This document shows, one piece after another, positions 47,299 through 56,218 of a stretch of DNA of 64,000 nt. The notes under the pieces are model-generated. The model was not told the DNA's origin and searched no databases. It saw only the letters and a program-made list of their open reading frames with translations. The position numbers and the translations under genes were made by a program. How positions within the stretch are numbered: the stretch's first letter is position 1; the number at the start of each line of letters is the position of its first letter. Location: positions 8,090,001 through 8,154,000 of the forward strand of contig NZ_CP106793.1 of the NCBI RefSeq assembly GCF_025642135.1. Reading direction: 5' to 3'. Origin of the DNA: Streptomyces cynarae (GTDB taxonomy: Bacteria > Actinomycetota > Actinomycetes > Streptomycetales > Streptomycetaceae).

Positions 47299-47890
47299 CG
47301 GAGGCCTCCACGAGAGCGGCGATCAGCAGGGCGGACGAGGTGGCGCCGGGATCCTGGTGCCCGATGCTGCGCTCACCCAGATAGCTCGCCCGGCCCTTGC
47401 GGGCCTGCAACGGGATCGTCGCCACGGCACCCTCCTCGGCGGCGGCCGCCGCCGCCCGGAAGGAGGTGGCGAGCGCGTCCACCGCGGGCACCAGGGCGTC
47501 GATCATGGTCTTGTCGCCGGGCGCGGCCCCGCCGAGCGCCATCACCGCGTCCACGCCCTCCCGTACGGCGTCCGTCAGCTGTTGCTCGGTCACCTCGGTG
47601 GCGTCCCCGAGGGCCTTGCCGGTGCGGCGCAGCAGCGTCCCGTACAGCGGGCCGGAGGCACCCCCGACCGTCGAGATCAGTTGACGGCCCGCGAGCTGGA
47701 GAATCGCACCGGGCGTGTCCGGCGCCTCCTTCTCCAGCGTGGCCGTGACCGCGCGGAAGCCGCGCTGCAGGTTGCTGCCGTGGTCGGCGTCGCCGATCGG
47801 CGAGTCGAGCGCGGTCAGCCGCTCGGCCTCGCGGTCGACGGACGCGGCGGCCGCCGTCATCCAACGGCGGAAGAAGTCGGCGTCGAGCAC
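47291..47890 (-). CDS. dhaL: Dihydroxyacetone kinase subunit DhaL
   Basis: 199 residues, all-helical. The ADP/Mg-binding Asp cluster is in DSPIGDADHGSNLQRGF near residue 34, followed by GGASGPLYGTLL and GDKTMIDALVPA. DhaL carries ADP that is phosphorylated by DhaM and transfers phosphate to dihydroxyacetone bound by DhaK. GTG 47890 has AAGGAG five bases upstream. Between dhaK and dhaM in one operon. Confidence 0.93.
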   Translation of the reverse strand: MLDADFFRRWMTAAAASVDREAERLTALDSPIGDADHGSNLQRGFRAVTATLEKEAPDTPGAILQLAGRQLISTVGGASGPLYGTLLRRTGKALGDATEVTEQQLTDAVREGVDAVMALGGAAPGDKTMIDALVPAVDALATSFRAAAAAAEEGAVATIPLQARKGRASYLGERSIGHQDPGATSSALLIAALVEASGE

Positions 47891-47961
47891 TGCATCTCCT
47901 TGCCTGATACGAACGTTGACCTCACTCGTCTGCCCCGCGTGCGGCCCGGGGGACAGGTCGC

Positions 47962-48954
47962 TCACAGGCCCCAGCGCAGCGCCGGCGTGCTCACCGGTGC
48001 GTCCCACAGCCGCAGCAGCTCCTCGTCGATCTGGCACAGGGTGACCGAGGCGCCGGCCATGTCGAGGGAGGTGACATAGTTGCCGACCAGAGTGCGGGCC
48101 ACCGGGACGCCACGCTCGGACAGCACCCGCTGCACCTCCGCGTTGTAGCCGTACAGCTCCAGCAGTGGGGTGGCGCCCATGCCGTTGACCAGGACCAGCA
48201 CCGGATTGCGGGGCTCCAGGTCGTCCAGGACGGCGTTCACCGAGAAGTCGGCGATCTCCCGGGCGGTCATCATCGGGCGCCGCTCGCGGCCCGGCTCGCC
48301 GTGGATGCCGATACCCAGCTCCAGCTCGCCGGGCGGCAGGTCGAAGGTGGGGGTCCCCTTGGCGGGCGTGGTGCAGGCGCTCAGGGCGACACCGAAGCTG
48401 CGGGAGTTCTCGTTGACCTGCCGGGCGATGGACTGCACCCGCTCCAGCGGCTGCCCCTCGTCGGCCGCCGCCCCCGCGATCTTCTCCACGAACAAGGTGG
48501 CGCCGGTGCCGCGCCGGCCCGCCGTGTAGAGGCTGTCGGTCACGGCGACGTCATCGTTGACCAGGACCTTCGCGACCTGGATGCCCTCGTCCTCGGCGAG
48601 CTCGGCCGCCATCTCGAAGTTCAGCACGTCGCCGGTGTAGTTCTTCACGATGAACAGGACACCGGCGCCGCTGTCCACGGCGGCCGCCGCCCGTACCATC
48701 TGGTCGGGCACCGGAGAGGTGAACACCTCGCCGGGGCAGGCCGCCGACAGCATGCCGGGGCCCACGAAGCCGCCGTGCAGCGGCTCGTGGCCCGAACCGC
48801 CGCCGGAGACGAGCGCGACCTTTCCGGCGACCGGGGCGTCACGCCGTACGATCACCCGGTTCTCCACATCGACGGCAAGCTCGGGGTGCGCGGCCGCCAT
48901 GCCCCGCAGCGCGTCGGCGACCACCGTCTCCGGGACATTGATCAACATCTTCAT
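47962..48954 (-). CDS. dhaK: Dihydroxyacetone kinase subunit DhaK
   Basis: 330 residues. The substrate-binding chain; dihydroxyacetone binds covalently to the His in ELGIGIHGEPG near residue 215. Other conserved parts: VALVSGGGSGHEPLHGGFVG near 45-65 and IVKNYTGDVLNFEMA near 105. ATG 48954 has GGAGG upstream. With dhaL and dhaM on the same strand it forms the PTS-dependent dihydroxyacetone kinase DhaKLM, feeding glycerol or dihydroxyacetone into glycolysis. Confidence 0.94.
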   Translation of the reverse strand: MKMLINVPETVVADALRGMAAAHPELAVDVENRVIVRRDAPVAGKVALVSGGGSGHEPLHGGFVGPGMLSAACPGEVFTSPVPDQMVRAAAAVDSGAGVLFIVKNYTGDVLNFEMAAELAEDEGIQVAKVLVNDDVAVTDSLYTAGRRGTGATLFVEKIAGAAADEGQPLERVQSIARQVNENSRSFGVALSACTTPAKGTPTFDLPPGELELGIGIHGEPGRERRPMMTAREIADFSVNAVLDDLEPRNPVLVLVNGMGATPLLELYGYNAEVQRVLSERGVPVARTLVGNYVTSLDMAGASVTLCQIDEELLRLWDAPVSTPALRWGL

Positions 48955-49309
48955 GGGAGCCTCCTGCGTCCACTCGCTGTCGGCAGTATCGATGTTCGGG
49001 AGGCGGCGGTCACGTGTGCGGACGTTCTTCAGCGCGTCCGGCCTGCGGGAACTGTTTGGCATGAGCATGACTATTTACGCCGGCCGAATACCTCGAGAAG
49101 TGTGATCTGTCTTACCTTCTTCTCGCATTCCCGGACTGAATACGGACATTCCGGAACCCTCGCTGACCTGCGCAAAGTGCGAGTAAAAGAAATCCCCCTG
49201 GAAGGGTCAAATTTCAGGTGACGACCTTCTGTCGAACGGGTCTCCGTTCCTACCCTGAGCCGCCAATTGTGCGTTAATTCCCTGCTCAGATAGTGAGAGG
49301 CCCCTTGAC
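48955..49309. other. Divergent promoter region of dhaK and the APC permease
   Basis: 355 bp without a gene, AT-richer in its middle (about 49060-49290) than its neighbours. GATAGT (49289-49294) with TTGTGC 16 bases before it is a weak promoter candidate close to the permease start. No clear operator recognised. Confidence 0.45.
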
Positions 49310-50950
49310 ATGGTGAACCTTGACCATGCAGCCCCCGACGCCACCCGCGACCGGACCGGTCTGCGGCGTGACGTCGGTCTGATCGGACTGATGTGGGCCT
49401 CGGTGGGGTCCATCATCGGCTCCGGCTGGCTCTACGGCGCCAAGAACGCCGTCATGACAGCCGGTCCCGCGGCGACCATCTCGTGGGTGATCGGCGCTGT
49501 CGCCATCGTCCTCCTCGCCCTCGTGCACGCCGAGCTCGGCGGCATGTTCCCGGTGGCGGGCGGTACGGCACGCTATCCGCACTACGCCTTCGGCGGCCTG
49601 GCGGGCATGTCCTTCGGCTGGTTCTCCTGGCTCCAGGCGGCGACCGTGGCGCCCATCGAGGTCGAGGCCATGATCGGCTACCTCGGCCACTGGCACTTCG
49701 CGCAGAGCTTCCAGCACGCCTCCGACGGCACCCTGACGGCCAGCGGTCTCGTCGTCGCCGTCTTCCTGATGGCCGTCTTCGTCGCCGTCAACTTCCTCGG
49801 CGTCAAGGTCCTCGCGCACACCAACAGCGCCGCCACCTGGTGGAAGATCGCCGTCCCGCTGGCCGCCATCTTCATCGTCGCGATCGGCAACTTCCACCCG
49901 GGCAACTTCACCTCGGAGGGCTTCGCCCCGATGGGCGCCAAGGGTGTGCTCGGCGCCATCAGCACCAGCGGCATCATCTTCGCCCTGCTGGGCTTCGAGC
50001 AGGCGATCCAGCTCGCCGGTGAGAGCCGCGACCCCAAGCGCGACCTGCCCCGCGCGACCCTCGGCTCCGTCGCGATCGGCGCGATCATCTACGTCCTGCT
50101 CCAGGTCGTGTTCATCGCCGCGCTGCCCCACAGCAGCTTCGCGCACGGCTGGGCGAAGCTCGCCTTCAAGGGCATCGAGGGCCCGTGGGCGGGCCTGGCC
50201 ACGCTGGTCGGCCTCGGCTGGCTGGCCGTCGTGCTGTACATCGACGCGGTGATCTCCCCCGGCGGCACCGGCCTCATCTACACCACCGCCACCTCGCGTG
50301 TCTCCTTCGGTCTCTCCAAGAACGGCTACGCGCCCAAGCTGTTCGAGAAGGTCGATGCCCGCGGCGTGCCGTGGTTCGGCCTGATCCTCTCCTTCGTCAC
50401 CGGCGTCATCTGCTTCCTGCCCTTCCCGAGCTGGCAGAAGCTGGTCGGTTTCATCACCTCGGCGAGCGTCCTGATGTACGCGGGCGCCCCGCTCGCCTAC
50501 GGCGTCTTCACCGACAAGCTGCCGGACCGCGAGCGCCCCTACCGCCTGCCCGCCGGCAAGGTGATCGCCCCGCTGTCCTTCGTGGTGGCCAACCTGATCA
50601 TCTTCTGGTCCGGCTGGGACATCCTCTGGCGGCTCGGCGTGGCGATCGTCCTCGGCTACGTGCTGCTCGGCGGCTACGCCCTCTACGCCAACAACAAGGG
50701 CCTGCCCGACGCGCCCCGGATGGACTTCAAGGCCGCCCAGTGGCTGCCGGTCTACCTGCTGGGCATGGGCCTGATCTCCTGGCAGGGCACCTTCGGCGGC
50801 CAGGGCAACCTCCCGCTGTGGTGGGACATCCTGGTCATCGCCGTCTTCTCCCTGGGCATCTACTTCTGGGCCCGCGCCGTCGCCCCGCGCCCGGAGGAGA
50901 TCCAGCGCAGCATCGACGAGGTCGTGGTCGTGGACGTGCCCACGCACTGA
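49310..50950 (+). CDS. APC superfamily amino-acid permease
   Basis: 546 residues with about 12 membrane helices. The APC entry motif GLIGLMWASVGSIIGSGWLYG in TM1 and GIIFALLGFEQAIQLAGESRDPKRDLPRAT around TM6 are characteristic. Proton- or sodium-coupled amino-acid or polyamine uptake is expected. GAGAGG lies ahead of ATG 49310. It is monocistronic, closed by a strong terminator. The substrate is unknown. Confidence 0.88.
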   Translation: MVNLDHAAPDATRDRTGLRRDVGLIGLMWASVGSIIGSGWLYGAKNAVMTAGPAATISWVIGAVAIVLLALVHAELGGMFPVAGGTARYPHYAFGGLAGMSFGWFSWLQAATVAPIEVEAMIGYLGHWHFAQSFQHASDGTLTASGLVVAVFLMAVFVAVNFLGVKVLAHTNSAATWWKIAVPLAAIFIVAIGNFHPGNFTSEGFAPMGAKGVLGAISTSGIIFALLGFEQAIQLAGESRDPKRDLPRATLGSVAIGAIIYVLLQVVFIAALPHSSFAHGWAKLAFKGIEGPWAGLATLVGLGWLAVVLYIDAVISPGGTGLIYTTATSRVSFGLSKNGYAPKLFEKVDARGVPWFGLILSFVTGVICFLPFPSWQKLVGFITSASVLMYAGAPLAYGVFTDKLPDRERPYRLPAGKVIAPLSFVVANLIIFWSGWDILWRLGVAIVLGYVLLGGYALYANNKGLPDAPRMDFKAAQWLPVYLLGMGLISWQGTFGGQGNLPLWWDILVIAVFSLGIYFWARAVAPRPEEIQRSIDEVVVVDVPTH

Positions 50951-50971
50951 CCCCTCGGATTCCTGTGCAGC

Positions 50972-51018
50972 GAGGCGGGTGTCGTACCGGATCGCCGGTC
51001 CGGTACGACACCCGCCTC
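50972..51018 (+). terminator. 20-bp perfect hairpin after the APC permease
   Basis: GAGGCGGGTGTCGTACCGGA (50972-50991) pairs perfectly with 50999-51018 over a seven-base loop and ends in TCGTTT. It lies between the permease (+) and the GH43 gene (-), so may act in both directions. Confidence 0.85.
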
Positions 51019-51061
51019 TCGTTTGCCCGGGGCGGCTGAGCCGCCGTGCGCGGCGGCGGCC

Positions 51062-52693
51062 TCACCCGTGATGACGCGTCAGCTCCGCTCCCCCCAGCAT
51101 CGTCACCGGGGGCGTGCAGGTGAGACGGAAGCCGGTGAAGTCGGCCGTGAACGCGGCGTCGACCAGGTCGCGGGCGTGGATGCCCGCGAAGGCGCCCGTG
51201 AACCGCAGCCGGGAGCCGTGGTCGTCGGACAGCCGGCTGAAGTCGAGCGGCGGCCCGACCGGCGTGCGCGTGCCCGCCCGCACATACCAGAACCGGGCCT
51301 CGGCGCCGTCGACGGTGACGCCCAGCGTGACCGGGCCGCGCGCGTCCACGTCGACCAGGGCGACCTGCCGGAGGTCCTGCTCGTCCCGCTCCACCAGGCT
51401 GAGCACGGTACGGCCGGCCCCCCGCCACTGCTGGCCCCGCTGCGGTTCGCCGTCGGGCTCCGCCCAGGTCAGGTCGAGCGTCAGGTAGGACCGGGTGTCG
51501 TACCAGAGGACGAGGCCGGCGGCCTGGGTGAAGGTGCGCGGCGCCGCCTCCACCGTGACCTCGGCCTCCGCGCGGTGCTCGGTGACGCGCTGGGCGAGCA
51601 GGCTCTGCGCCCACAGCGACTCGGGCCCCTGACGGCCACGCAGCCGGATCCAGCCCGGACGGCCGGCGGTGTCGGCCCAGGACGGGTCCGGGTATCCGCG
51701 CAGGGTGCTCCAGGGCCAGGACAGCGGCTCGGGCCGCGCGATCGGCGGCGCCGGGTCGGAGCGCGTGGGGACGTCGACCTCGACCAGGGGGTGCGGGCCT
51801 CCCTGTCGCAGCCGGGGCCAGCCGTCCGTGTCCCAGGTCACGGCCTGGATCGCCGTCTCTCGGCCGAGGGTGCACCGGGGACCGTCCGGGGTCCGCAGCG
51901 GACGGGCCGCCAGATGGCTCATGACCCACGACCCGTCCGGCGTCTCGACCAACTCCGCGTGCCCCGCCTTCTGCAACGGCAGCGAGGGATCGTCCCGGCT
52001 CGTCAGCAGGGGAGCGTCGTCCAGTTCGTACGGGCCGGTGATGGTCCGCCCGCGCGCCACGCGCACCCCGTGCTGGAAGCCCGTGCCTCCCTCCGCGAGG
52101 ACCAGGTAGTACCAGCCGTCGCGTCGCAGCAGCTTCGGACCCTCGATGAGCCGTTCGTGCTGAAGCAGCAGGTGCGTTTCACCGAGCGGGGCGAGGGTGG
52201 CTCGGTCCAGCTCCGTCAGGACGATCCCGGCGAAACGGTCCCCGCCCGGGCGGTGGTCGTTCTGGAGGTTGAGCAGCCACAGCCGGCCCCCGTCGTGGAA
52301 GAGCGCCGGGTCGAAGCCATGGCTCGCGACCCTGCGCGGCGCACTCCACTTCCCGTCCGCCTCGGTCGCCGTGGTGACGTACGTGTCCAGGTCGAAGTAC
52401 GCCGTGCCGACCGAGCGGACGATCGTGTAGACCATCCAGAACCGTTCGCCGTCCCAGCTCAGCGACGGCGCCCAGACGCCCCCCGAGTCGGGGACCCCGG
52501 CCAGTGAGTCCCCGGGGACCGCACCCCGCACATGACCCGCGTACTCCCAGTGCGCCAGATCGCGCGACCGGTGGATCGGGATCGTCGGGAACCACTCGAA
52601 CGAACTCGTGGCCACGTAGTACCAGTCGCCGACCCGGACCAGCGAGGGGTCCGGGGCGAAACCGCGGATCACGGGATTGCGCAGCACGGTCAC
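51062..52693 (-). CDS. GH43 beta-xylosidase / alpha-L-arabinofuranosidase
   Basis: 543 residues, typical of two-domain XynB-type GH43. Five-blade propeller: base Asp in IRGFAPDPSLVR near residue 15, pKa-modulating Asp in ASHGFDPALFHDG near 125, and acid Glu in ERLIEGPKLL near 185. The C-terminal beta-sandwich (residues ~330-540) shapes the active site. No signal peptide: it acts on imported xylo- or arabino-oligosaccharides. GTG 52693 overlaps the permease stop (GTGA), making it the last gene of the ABC operon. Confidence 0.92.
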   Translation of the reverse strand: MTVLRNPVIRGFAPDPSLVRVGDWYYVATSSFEWFPTIPIHRSRDLAHWEYAGHVRGAVPGDSLAGVPDSGGVWAPSLSWDGERFWMVYTIVRSVGTAYFDLDTYVTTATEADGKWSAPRRVASHGFDPALFHDGGRLWLLNLQNDHRPGGDRFAGIVLTELDRATLAPLGETHLLLQHERLIEGPKLLRRDGWYYLVLAEGGTGFQHGVRVARGRTITGPYELDDAPLLTSRDDPSLPLQKAGHAELVETPDGSWVMSHLAARPLRTPDGPRCTLGRETAIQAVTWDTDGWPRLRQGGPHPLVEVDVPTRSDPAPPIARPEPLSWPWSTLRGYPDPSWADTAGRPGWIRLRGRQGPESLWAQSLLAQRVTEHRAEAEVTVEAAPRTFTQAAGLVLWYDTRSYLTLDLTWAEPDGEPQRGQQWRGAGRTVLSLVERDEQDLRQVALVDVDARGPVTLGVTVDGAEARFWYVRAGTRTPVGPPLDFSRLSDDHGSRLRFTGAFAGIHARDLVDAAFTADFTGFRLTCTPPVTMLGGAELTRHHG

Positions 52694-53604
52694 TTGAGGG
52701 CTCCCAGAGTGACGCCGGTCCGCCAGTAGCGGCGCATCGCCACCATCATGATCGCCATCGGCACGATGGACAGCAGTGCACCGGTCAGCACGAGCCCCGT
52801 CAGGTCGATGCCGGACTCCATCCGCGTACCCGACCAGTTGTACAGGCCCAGGTTCAGGGTCCAGTTCTCCTTGCCGCGCAGCACGGTCAGCGGGAGGAAG
52901 AAGGCGTTCCAGGTGTTGACGAAGGCGAGCAGGAACACCGTCGCGCCGCCCGTCGTCATCATCCGCAGCACGATGCTGAAGAAGATCCGCAGCTCACCGG
53001 CGCCGTCGATGCGGGCCGCCTCCAACAGCTCGTAGGGGATCGTGGCTTCCGTGTACACCTTGGCCAGGTACACGCTGAACGGGTTGATCAGGCAGGGGAT
53101 CAGCATCGCCCAGGGGGTGTCCACCAGGCCGATCGCCGAGAACAGCAGGTAGAGGGGGAGCGTGAGAAGCGCGATCGGGATCAGGAACGAGCCGACGACG
53201 CACGCGAAGACCACGTTCCGGCCGGGGAAGTCGAAGCGCGCCAGGCCGTAGCCCGTGGCGAGGGCGACCAGCGTGCCGCCGAGTGAACCGACGCCCGCAT
53301 ACAGGAACGAGTTCGCCGTCCAGCGCAGAAAGATGTGGTCCTGGTAGGTGAACACCTGGTGCAGGTTCTCCCACAGGTGCCAGCCGGAGAACCACAGGCC
53401 GTTGCTCTGGTACAGCGCGGTCCGGTTCTTGGTCGCGGCGACGAGCAGCCACCACACCGGGAACAGGCTGTAGACGCTGGCCAGGATCAGCCCGAGGAGG
53501 AGGAAGCGCTGGCCGCCCCGCCCGCGGGAGGCGGCGTCCGGACGGGTCAGGCGCCGGGCGCTGCGGACAGGGGGCCTCTCGGTGCGCTTGTCGGTCAGCA
53601 CCAT
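52690..53604 (-). CDS. Carbohydrate ABC transporter permease (MalG type)
   Basis: 304 residues, six membrane helices, with EAA loop LLEAARIDGAGELRIFFSIVL. TGATG junction with the upstream permease (start and stop share one base) and GTGA with GH43. Forms a channel with the MalF-type partner; ATPase is not encoded in the operon. Confidence 0.9.
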   Translation of the reverse strand: MVLTDKRTERPPVRSARRLTRPDAASRGRGGQRFLLLGLILASVYSLFPVWWLLVAATKNRTALYQSNGLWFSGWHLWENLHQVFTYQDHIFLRWTANSFLYAGVGSLGGTLVALATGYGLARFDFPGRNVVFACVVGSFLIPIALLTLPLYLLFSAIGLVDTPWAMLIPCLINPFSVYLAKVYTEATIPYELLEAARIDGAGELRIFFSIVLRMMTTGGATVFLLAFVNTWNAFFLPLTVLRGKENWTLNLGLYNWSGTRMESGIDLTGLVLTGALLSIVPMAIMMVAMRRYWRTGVTLGALK

Positions 53605-54488
53605 CAGTCGGCCTCCTTCGAGGTGAACCGGTAGAAGAGGAAGGAGGCGAGGCCCAGAATCAGGGCGAGCAGCACCGACAGTGCCGCGGCGTAGTGGTAG
53701 TTGCCGGAGTTGAACGCCTGGTTGTAGATGATCATGATCGGGGTGAAGCTGTCGCTGACCGTCTGCGGGGTGACGTTCCGGAACAGCGCGGGCTCGTTGA
53801 AGATCTGCAGCATCTGGATGATCGAGAGCAGACCGGTCAGGACCAGGGCCCCGCGCACGTACGGGATCTTGATGCTGCGCGCGATCCGGATCTCGGACGC
53901 GCCGTCGAGCCGGGCCGCCTCGAACAGTTCGCGGGGCACGCCCTGCAGCGCCGAGTAGATGATCACCATGTTGTAACCGATACCGTGCCAGGTCAGCAGG
54001 TTGCCGATGGACGGCCACACCATCGACGGCGCGAAGAAGTTCCAGTGGAAGCCGAAGAGCTCGCCGAGCGGGGTGAGTGGGCCGACGTCCGGGCTGTAGA
54101 GGTTGACCCACATGATCGCCGCGACCACGCCGGGGATCATGTACGGCACCAGCAGCAGGATCCGGAAGCGGCCGGCCACCCGTGAGGTGACCGCGTCCAG
54201 GAGCAGCGCCAGTACCAGGCTGATGAACAGCATCACCGGGATCTGGACGCAGGCGAAGAGCACCACCCGCAGGATGGAGCCCATGAACGCCGAGTCGCTC
54301 AGGCCCTTGGCGTAGTTGTCGAGCCCGTTGAACTCAGTGGTCGAGCCCCCGAGCCCGAGGCCGGACTGCTGCTCGCGGAACAGCGACTGGTAGACGGCGT
54401 ACCCGATGGGGAGCAGGTACAGGAAGACGAAGCCGAGCTGGAAGGGCACCGTGAACGCGGCGCCCTTCCAGCGCATGGAGCGAATCAT
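53604..54488 (-). CDS. Carbohydrate ABC transporter permease (MalF type)
   Basis: 294 residues with six membrane helices and the EAA loop LFEAARLDGASEIRIARSIKIP. ATG 54488 has GAGGCAG upstream, 10 bp after the binding-protein stop. The N-terminal helix (VPFQLGFVFLYLLPIGYAVYQSLF) and the P-loop-free sequence mark a membrane subunit. Imports the substrate bound by the lipoprotein encoded upstream. Confidence 0.9.
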   Translation of the reverse strand: MIRSMRWKGAAFTVPFQLGFVFLYLLPIGYAVYQSLFREQQSGLGLGGSTTEFNGLDNYAKGLSDSAFMGSILRVVLFACVQIPVMLFISLVLALLLDAVTSRVAGRFRILLLVPYMIPGVVAAIMWVNLYSPDVGPLTPLGELFGFHWNFFAPSMVWPSIGNLLTWHGIGYNMVIIYSALQGVPRELFEAARLDGASEIRIARSIKIPYVRGALVLTGLLSIIQMLQIFNEPALFRNVTPQTVSDSFTPIMIIYNQAFNSGNYHYAAALSVLLALILGLASFLFYRFTSKEAD

Positions 54489-54498
54489 CGAGACTGCC

Positions 54499-55839
54499 TC
54501 AGCCCTTGACGCTGATACCGCGGGACTTCAGGTCATTGACGGTCCACTGCTGCATGTGCGCCAGCAGGTCGGTGACCTTCTCCTGCTTGTTGACCACCTT
54601 GGCCCAGCCCGCCTGCATCTCCGTGAACATCGCGGTCCAGTCCGGGCCGAAGGTCCAGTCGGTGGTGACGGTCTTCAGGCTGTCCTTCACGACCTGTTGG
54701 GCCGCCTGGTAGTTGTTGCCGAGCAGCTTCTGGGAGGTCGCCTCGGCGACGTACGAGTCACTGTCCGCCAGCGCCGGGAACACGCCGTTGCCGGTCTCCG
54801 GGCTCGCCATCGTCTTGACGGCGGTCTGGTCCGTGGACATCCACAGTGCCGCCTGGGCGGCCTGCTCCTGGTTCTTGCACTGCTTGGCCACCAGGGTCAC
54901 GCTGCCGGTCAGGTTGGTGCCGGCCGGGGTCTTGGGCGCCTCGCCCTTGAACGTCGGCCAGGGGGACAGGGCCCACTTGCCGAAGGACTTGGTGAAGTTC
55001 GCGACCATGCCGGACTGCTGCCAGGTGGAGATCTGCCGGGTCGCGGTGCCGCCGGTGTCGTAGTTGCGCTGCACGGCCGCGTAGTCGGCGAACGACAGCT
55101 TGGAGTTCAGGTCGTTGTCGACGATGTCCTGGATCACCTGCGCGGCCTTCAGGCTCCCCGGGTCCTGGAAGTTCACCTTCCAGGAGTTGCCGTCGATGGA
55201 GTACCAGTGTGCCCCGGCCTGCATCGCGAGAACCTCGAGCGTGCTCGGGTCCTCACCGGCGAAGTTGGTGATCTTGATGCCGTGCTTCTTCAGCTCCTTG
55301 CCCGCAGCGATGAAGTCGTCCCAGGTCGCCGGGGGCTTGAGGCCGTACTTCTGGAAGATGTCGGTGCGGTAGATCGTGAAGTTCGGCGCCGAGCTCGTGG
55401 GAACGCCGTACATCTTGCCCTGCACCTGTGCGCTCGCCCAGGAGCCCGGGTTGAACTTGTCCTTGCTGGACTCGACGTACTGGGTGATGTCGGCGAGGGC
55501 GCCCTGCGACACCCAGCTGGTCACGTACTCGGCCGTGTTCTGCACCAGGCAGGGCGCGTTGCCCGCCTTCACCGCGTTGGTCAGCTGCTTCTGCATGGTC
55601 AGCTGGTCGGTGACCTTGGTGTACTTCAGCTTGATGTCCTTGTGCGAGGCGTTGAACGCCTTCACGACGGCCTCCTGGCCGTTGGCCCAGCCCCAGAAGT
55701 CGAGGGTGACGGGGCCGGAGGACTTCGACTTCGCGTCGTCGCCCGAGTCGGATCCGCCGCAGGCGGTGAGGAGACCTGTCAGCGCGATGCCCGCGACGGC
55801 GGCGTGGGCGAACCTTCTCCGGGAGCTGGTGAAGTTCAT
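54499..55839 (-). CDS. Sugar-binding lipoprotein of the GH43 ABC system
   Basis: 446 residues. Signal with RRRFAH and lipobox GLLTACGG (Cys near 27), then a CUT1 solute-binding fold (VTLDFWGWANGQEAVVKAFNA; ALWMSTDQTAVKTMASPETG near the end). It leads the operon binding protein, MalF, MalG, GH43. A promoter and LacI-type operator lie 130 bp upstream. With GH43 downstream, xylo- or arabino-oligosaccharides are the likely ligands. Confidence 0.92.
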   Translation of the reverse strand: MNFTSSRRRFAHAAVAGIALTGLLTACGGSDSGDDAKSKSSGPVTLDFWGWANGQEAVVKAFNASHKDIKLKYTKVTDQLTMQKQLTNAVKAGNAPCLVQNTAEYVTSWVSQGALADITQYVESSKDKFNPGSWASAQVQGKMYGVPTSSAPNFTIYRTDIFQKYGLKPPATWDDFIAAGKELKKHGIKITNFAGEDPSTLEVLAMQAGAHWYSIDGNSWKVNFQDPGSLKAAQVIQDIVDNDLNSKLSFADYAAVQRNYDTGGTATRQISTWQQSGMVANFTKSFGKWALSPWPTFKGEAPKTPAGTNLTGSVTLVAKQCKNQEQAAQAALWMSTDQTAVKTMASPETGNGVFPALADSDSYVAEATSQKLLGNNYQAAQQVVKDSLKTVTTDWTFGPDWTAMFTEMQAGWAKVVNKQEKVTDLLAHMQQWTVNDLKSRGISVKG

Positions 55840-55965
55840 CTGACCGTGATCCTTCGGAATGTAGGCGTTCTCAGAACGAGAGGACGGCGGCTCGGTGTTG
55901 GCCAGGAACAGCGGCCGGGAAACCGTCGGCTCGCGGTTGCGGGGGGTCGGCCAAGCTGAAGCTGT

Positions 55966-56012
55966 AGTAAGCGGTTGCTGTGGACCGTAGGACGATTCCA
56001 CGTCTCTAGCAA
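55966..56012 (-). promoter_or_regulatory. Promoter and LacI-type operator of the GH43 operon
   Basis: On the minus strand TTGCTA (56012-56007), a 17-bp spacer and TACGGT (55989-55984) form a promoter. AGCAACCGCTTACT (55979-55966) lies over the expected start site and matches the palindrome at 58969-58982 at 12 of 14 positions. Confidence 0.7.
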
Positions 56013-56181
56013 GAGGGCGGGCGGAAATTGTTACGGCCCGTTGTCCGGCACGTAAGCCGGAAGGGTGGGCTGGCCGTTGTGGTGCGGCGGGCATTCACGC
56101 AGGTCAGCGCAGTGCAAGCGTGCCTGCGTCGCCTCTTGTGCCGCGCGGTAAGCGTTCTCAGGGGCGGGCGGTTTCCGGGCT

Positions 56182-56193
56182 GTAACCGTTTAC
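56182..56193. promoter_or_regulatory. Second LacI-type operator candidate
   Basis: GTAACCGTTTAC fits the pattern GYAACCGYTTAC of the site at 55967. It sits 26 bp past the LacI stop in the 379-bp gap 55840-56218, which contains no gene. Confidence 0.5.
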
Positions 56194-56218
56194 GAAACGT
56201 CGAACTGCGCGTGCCGCG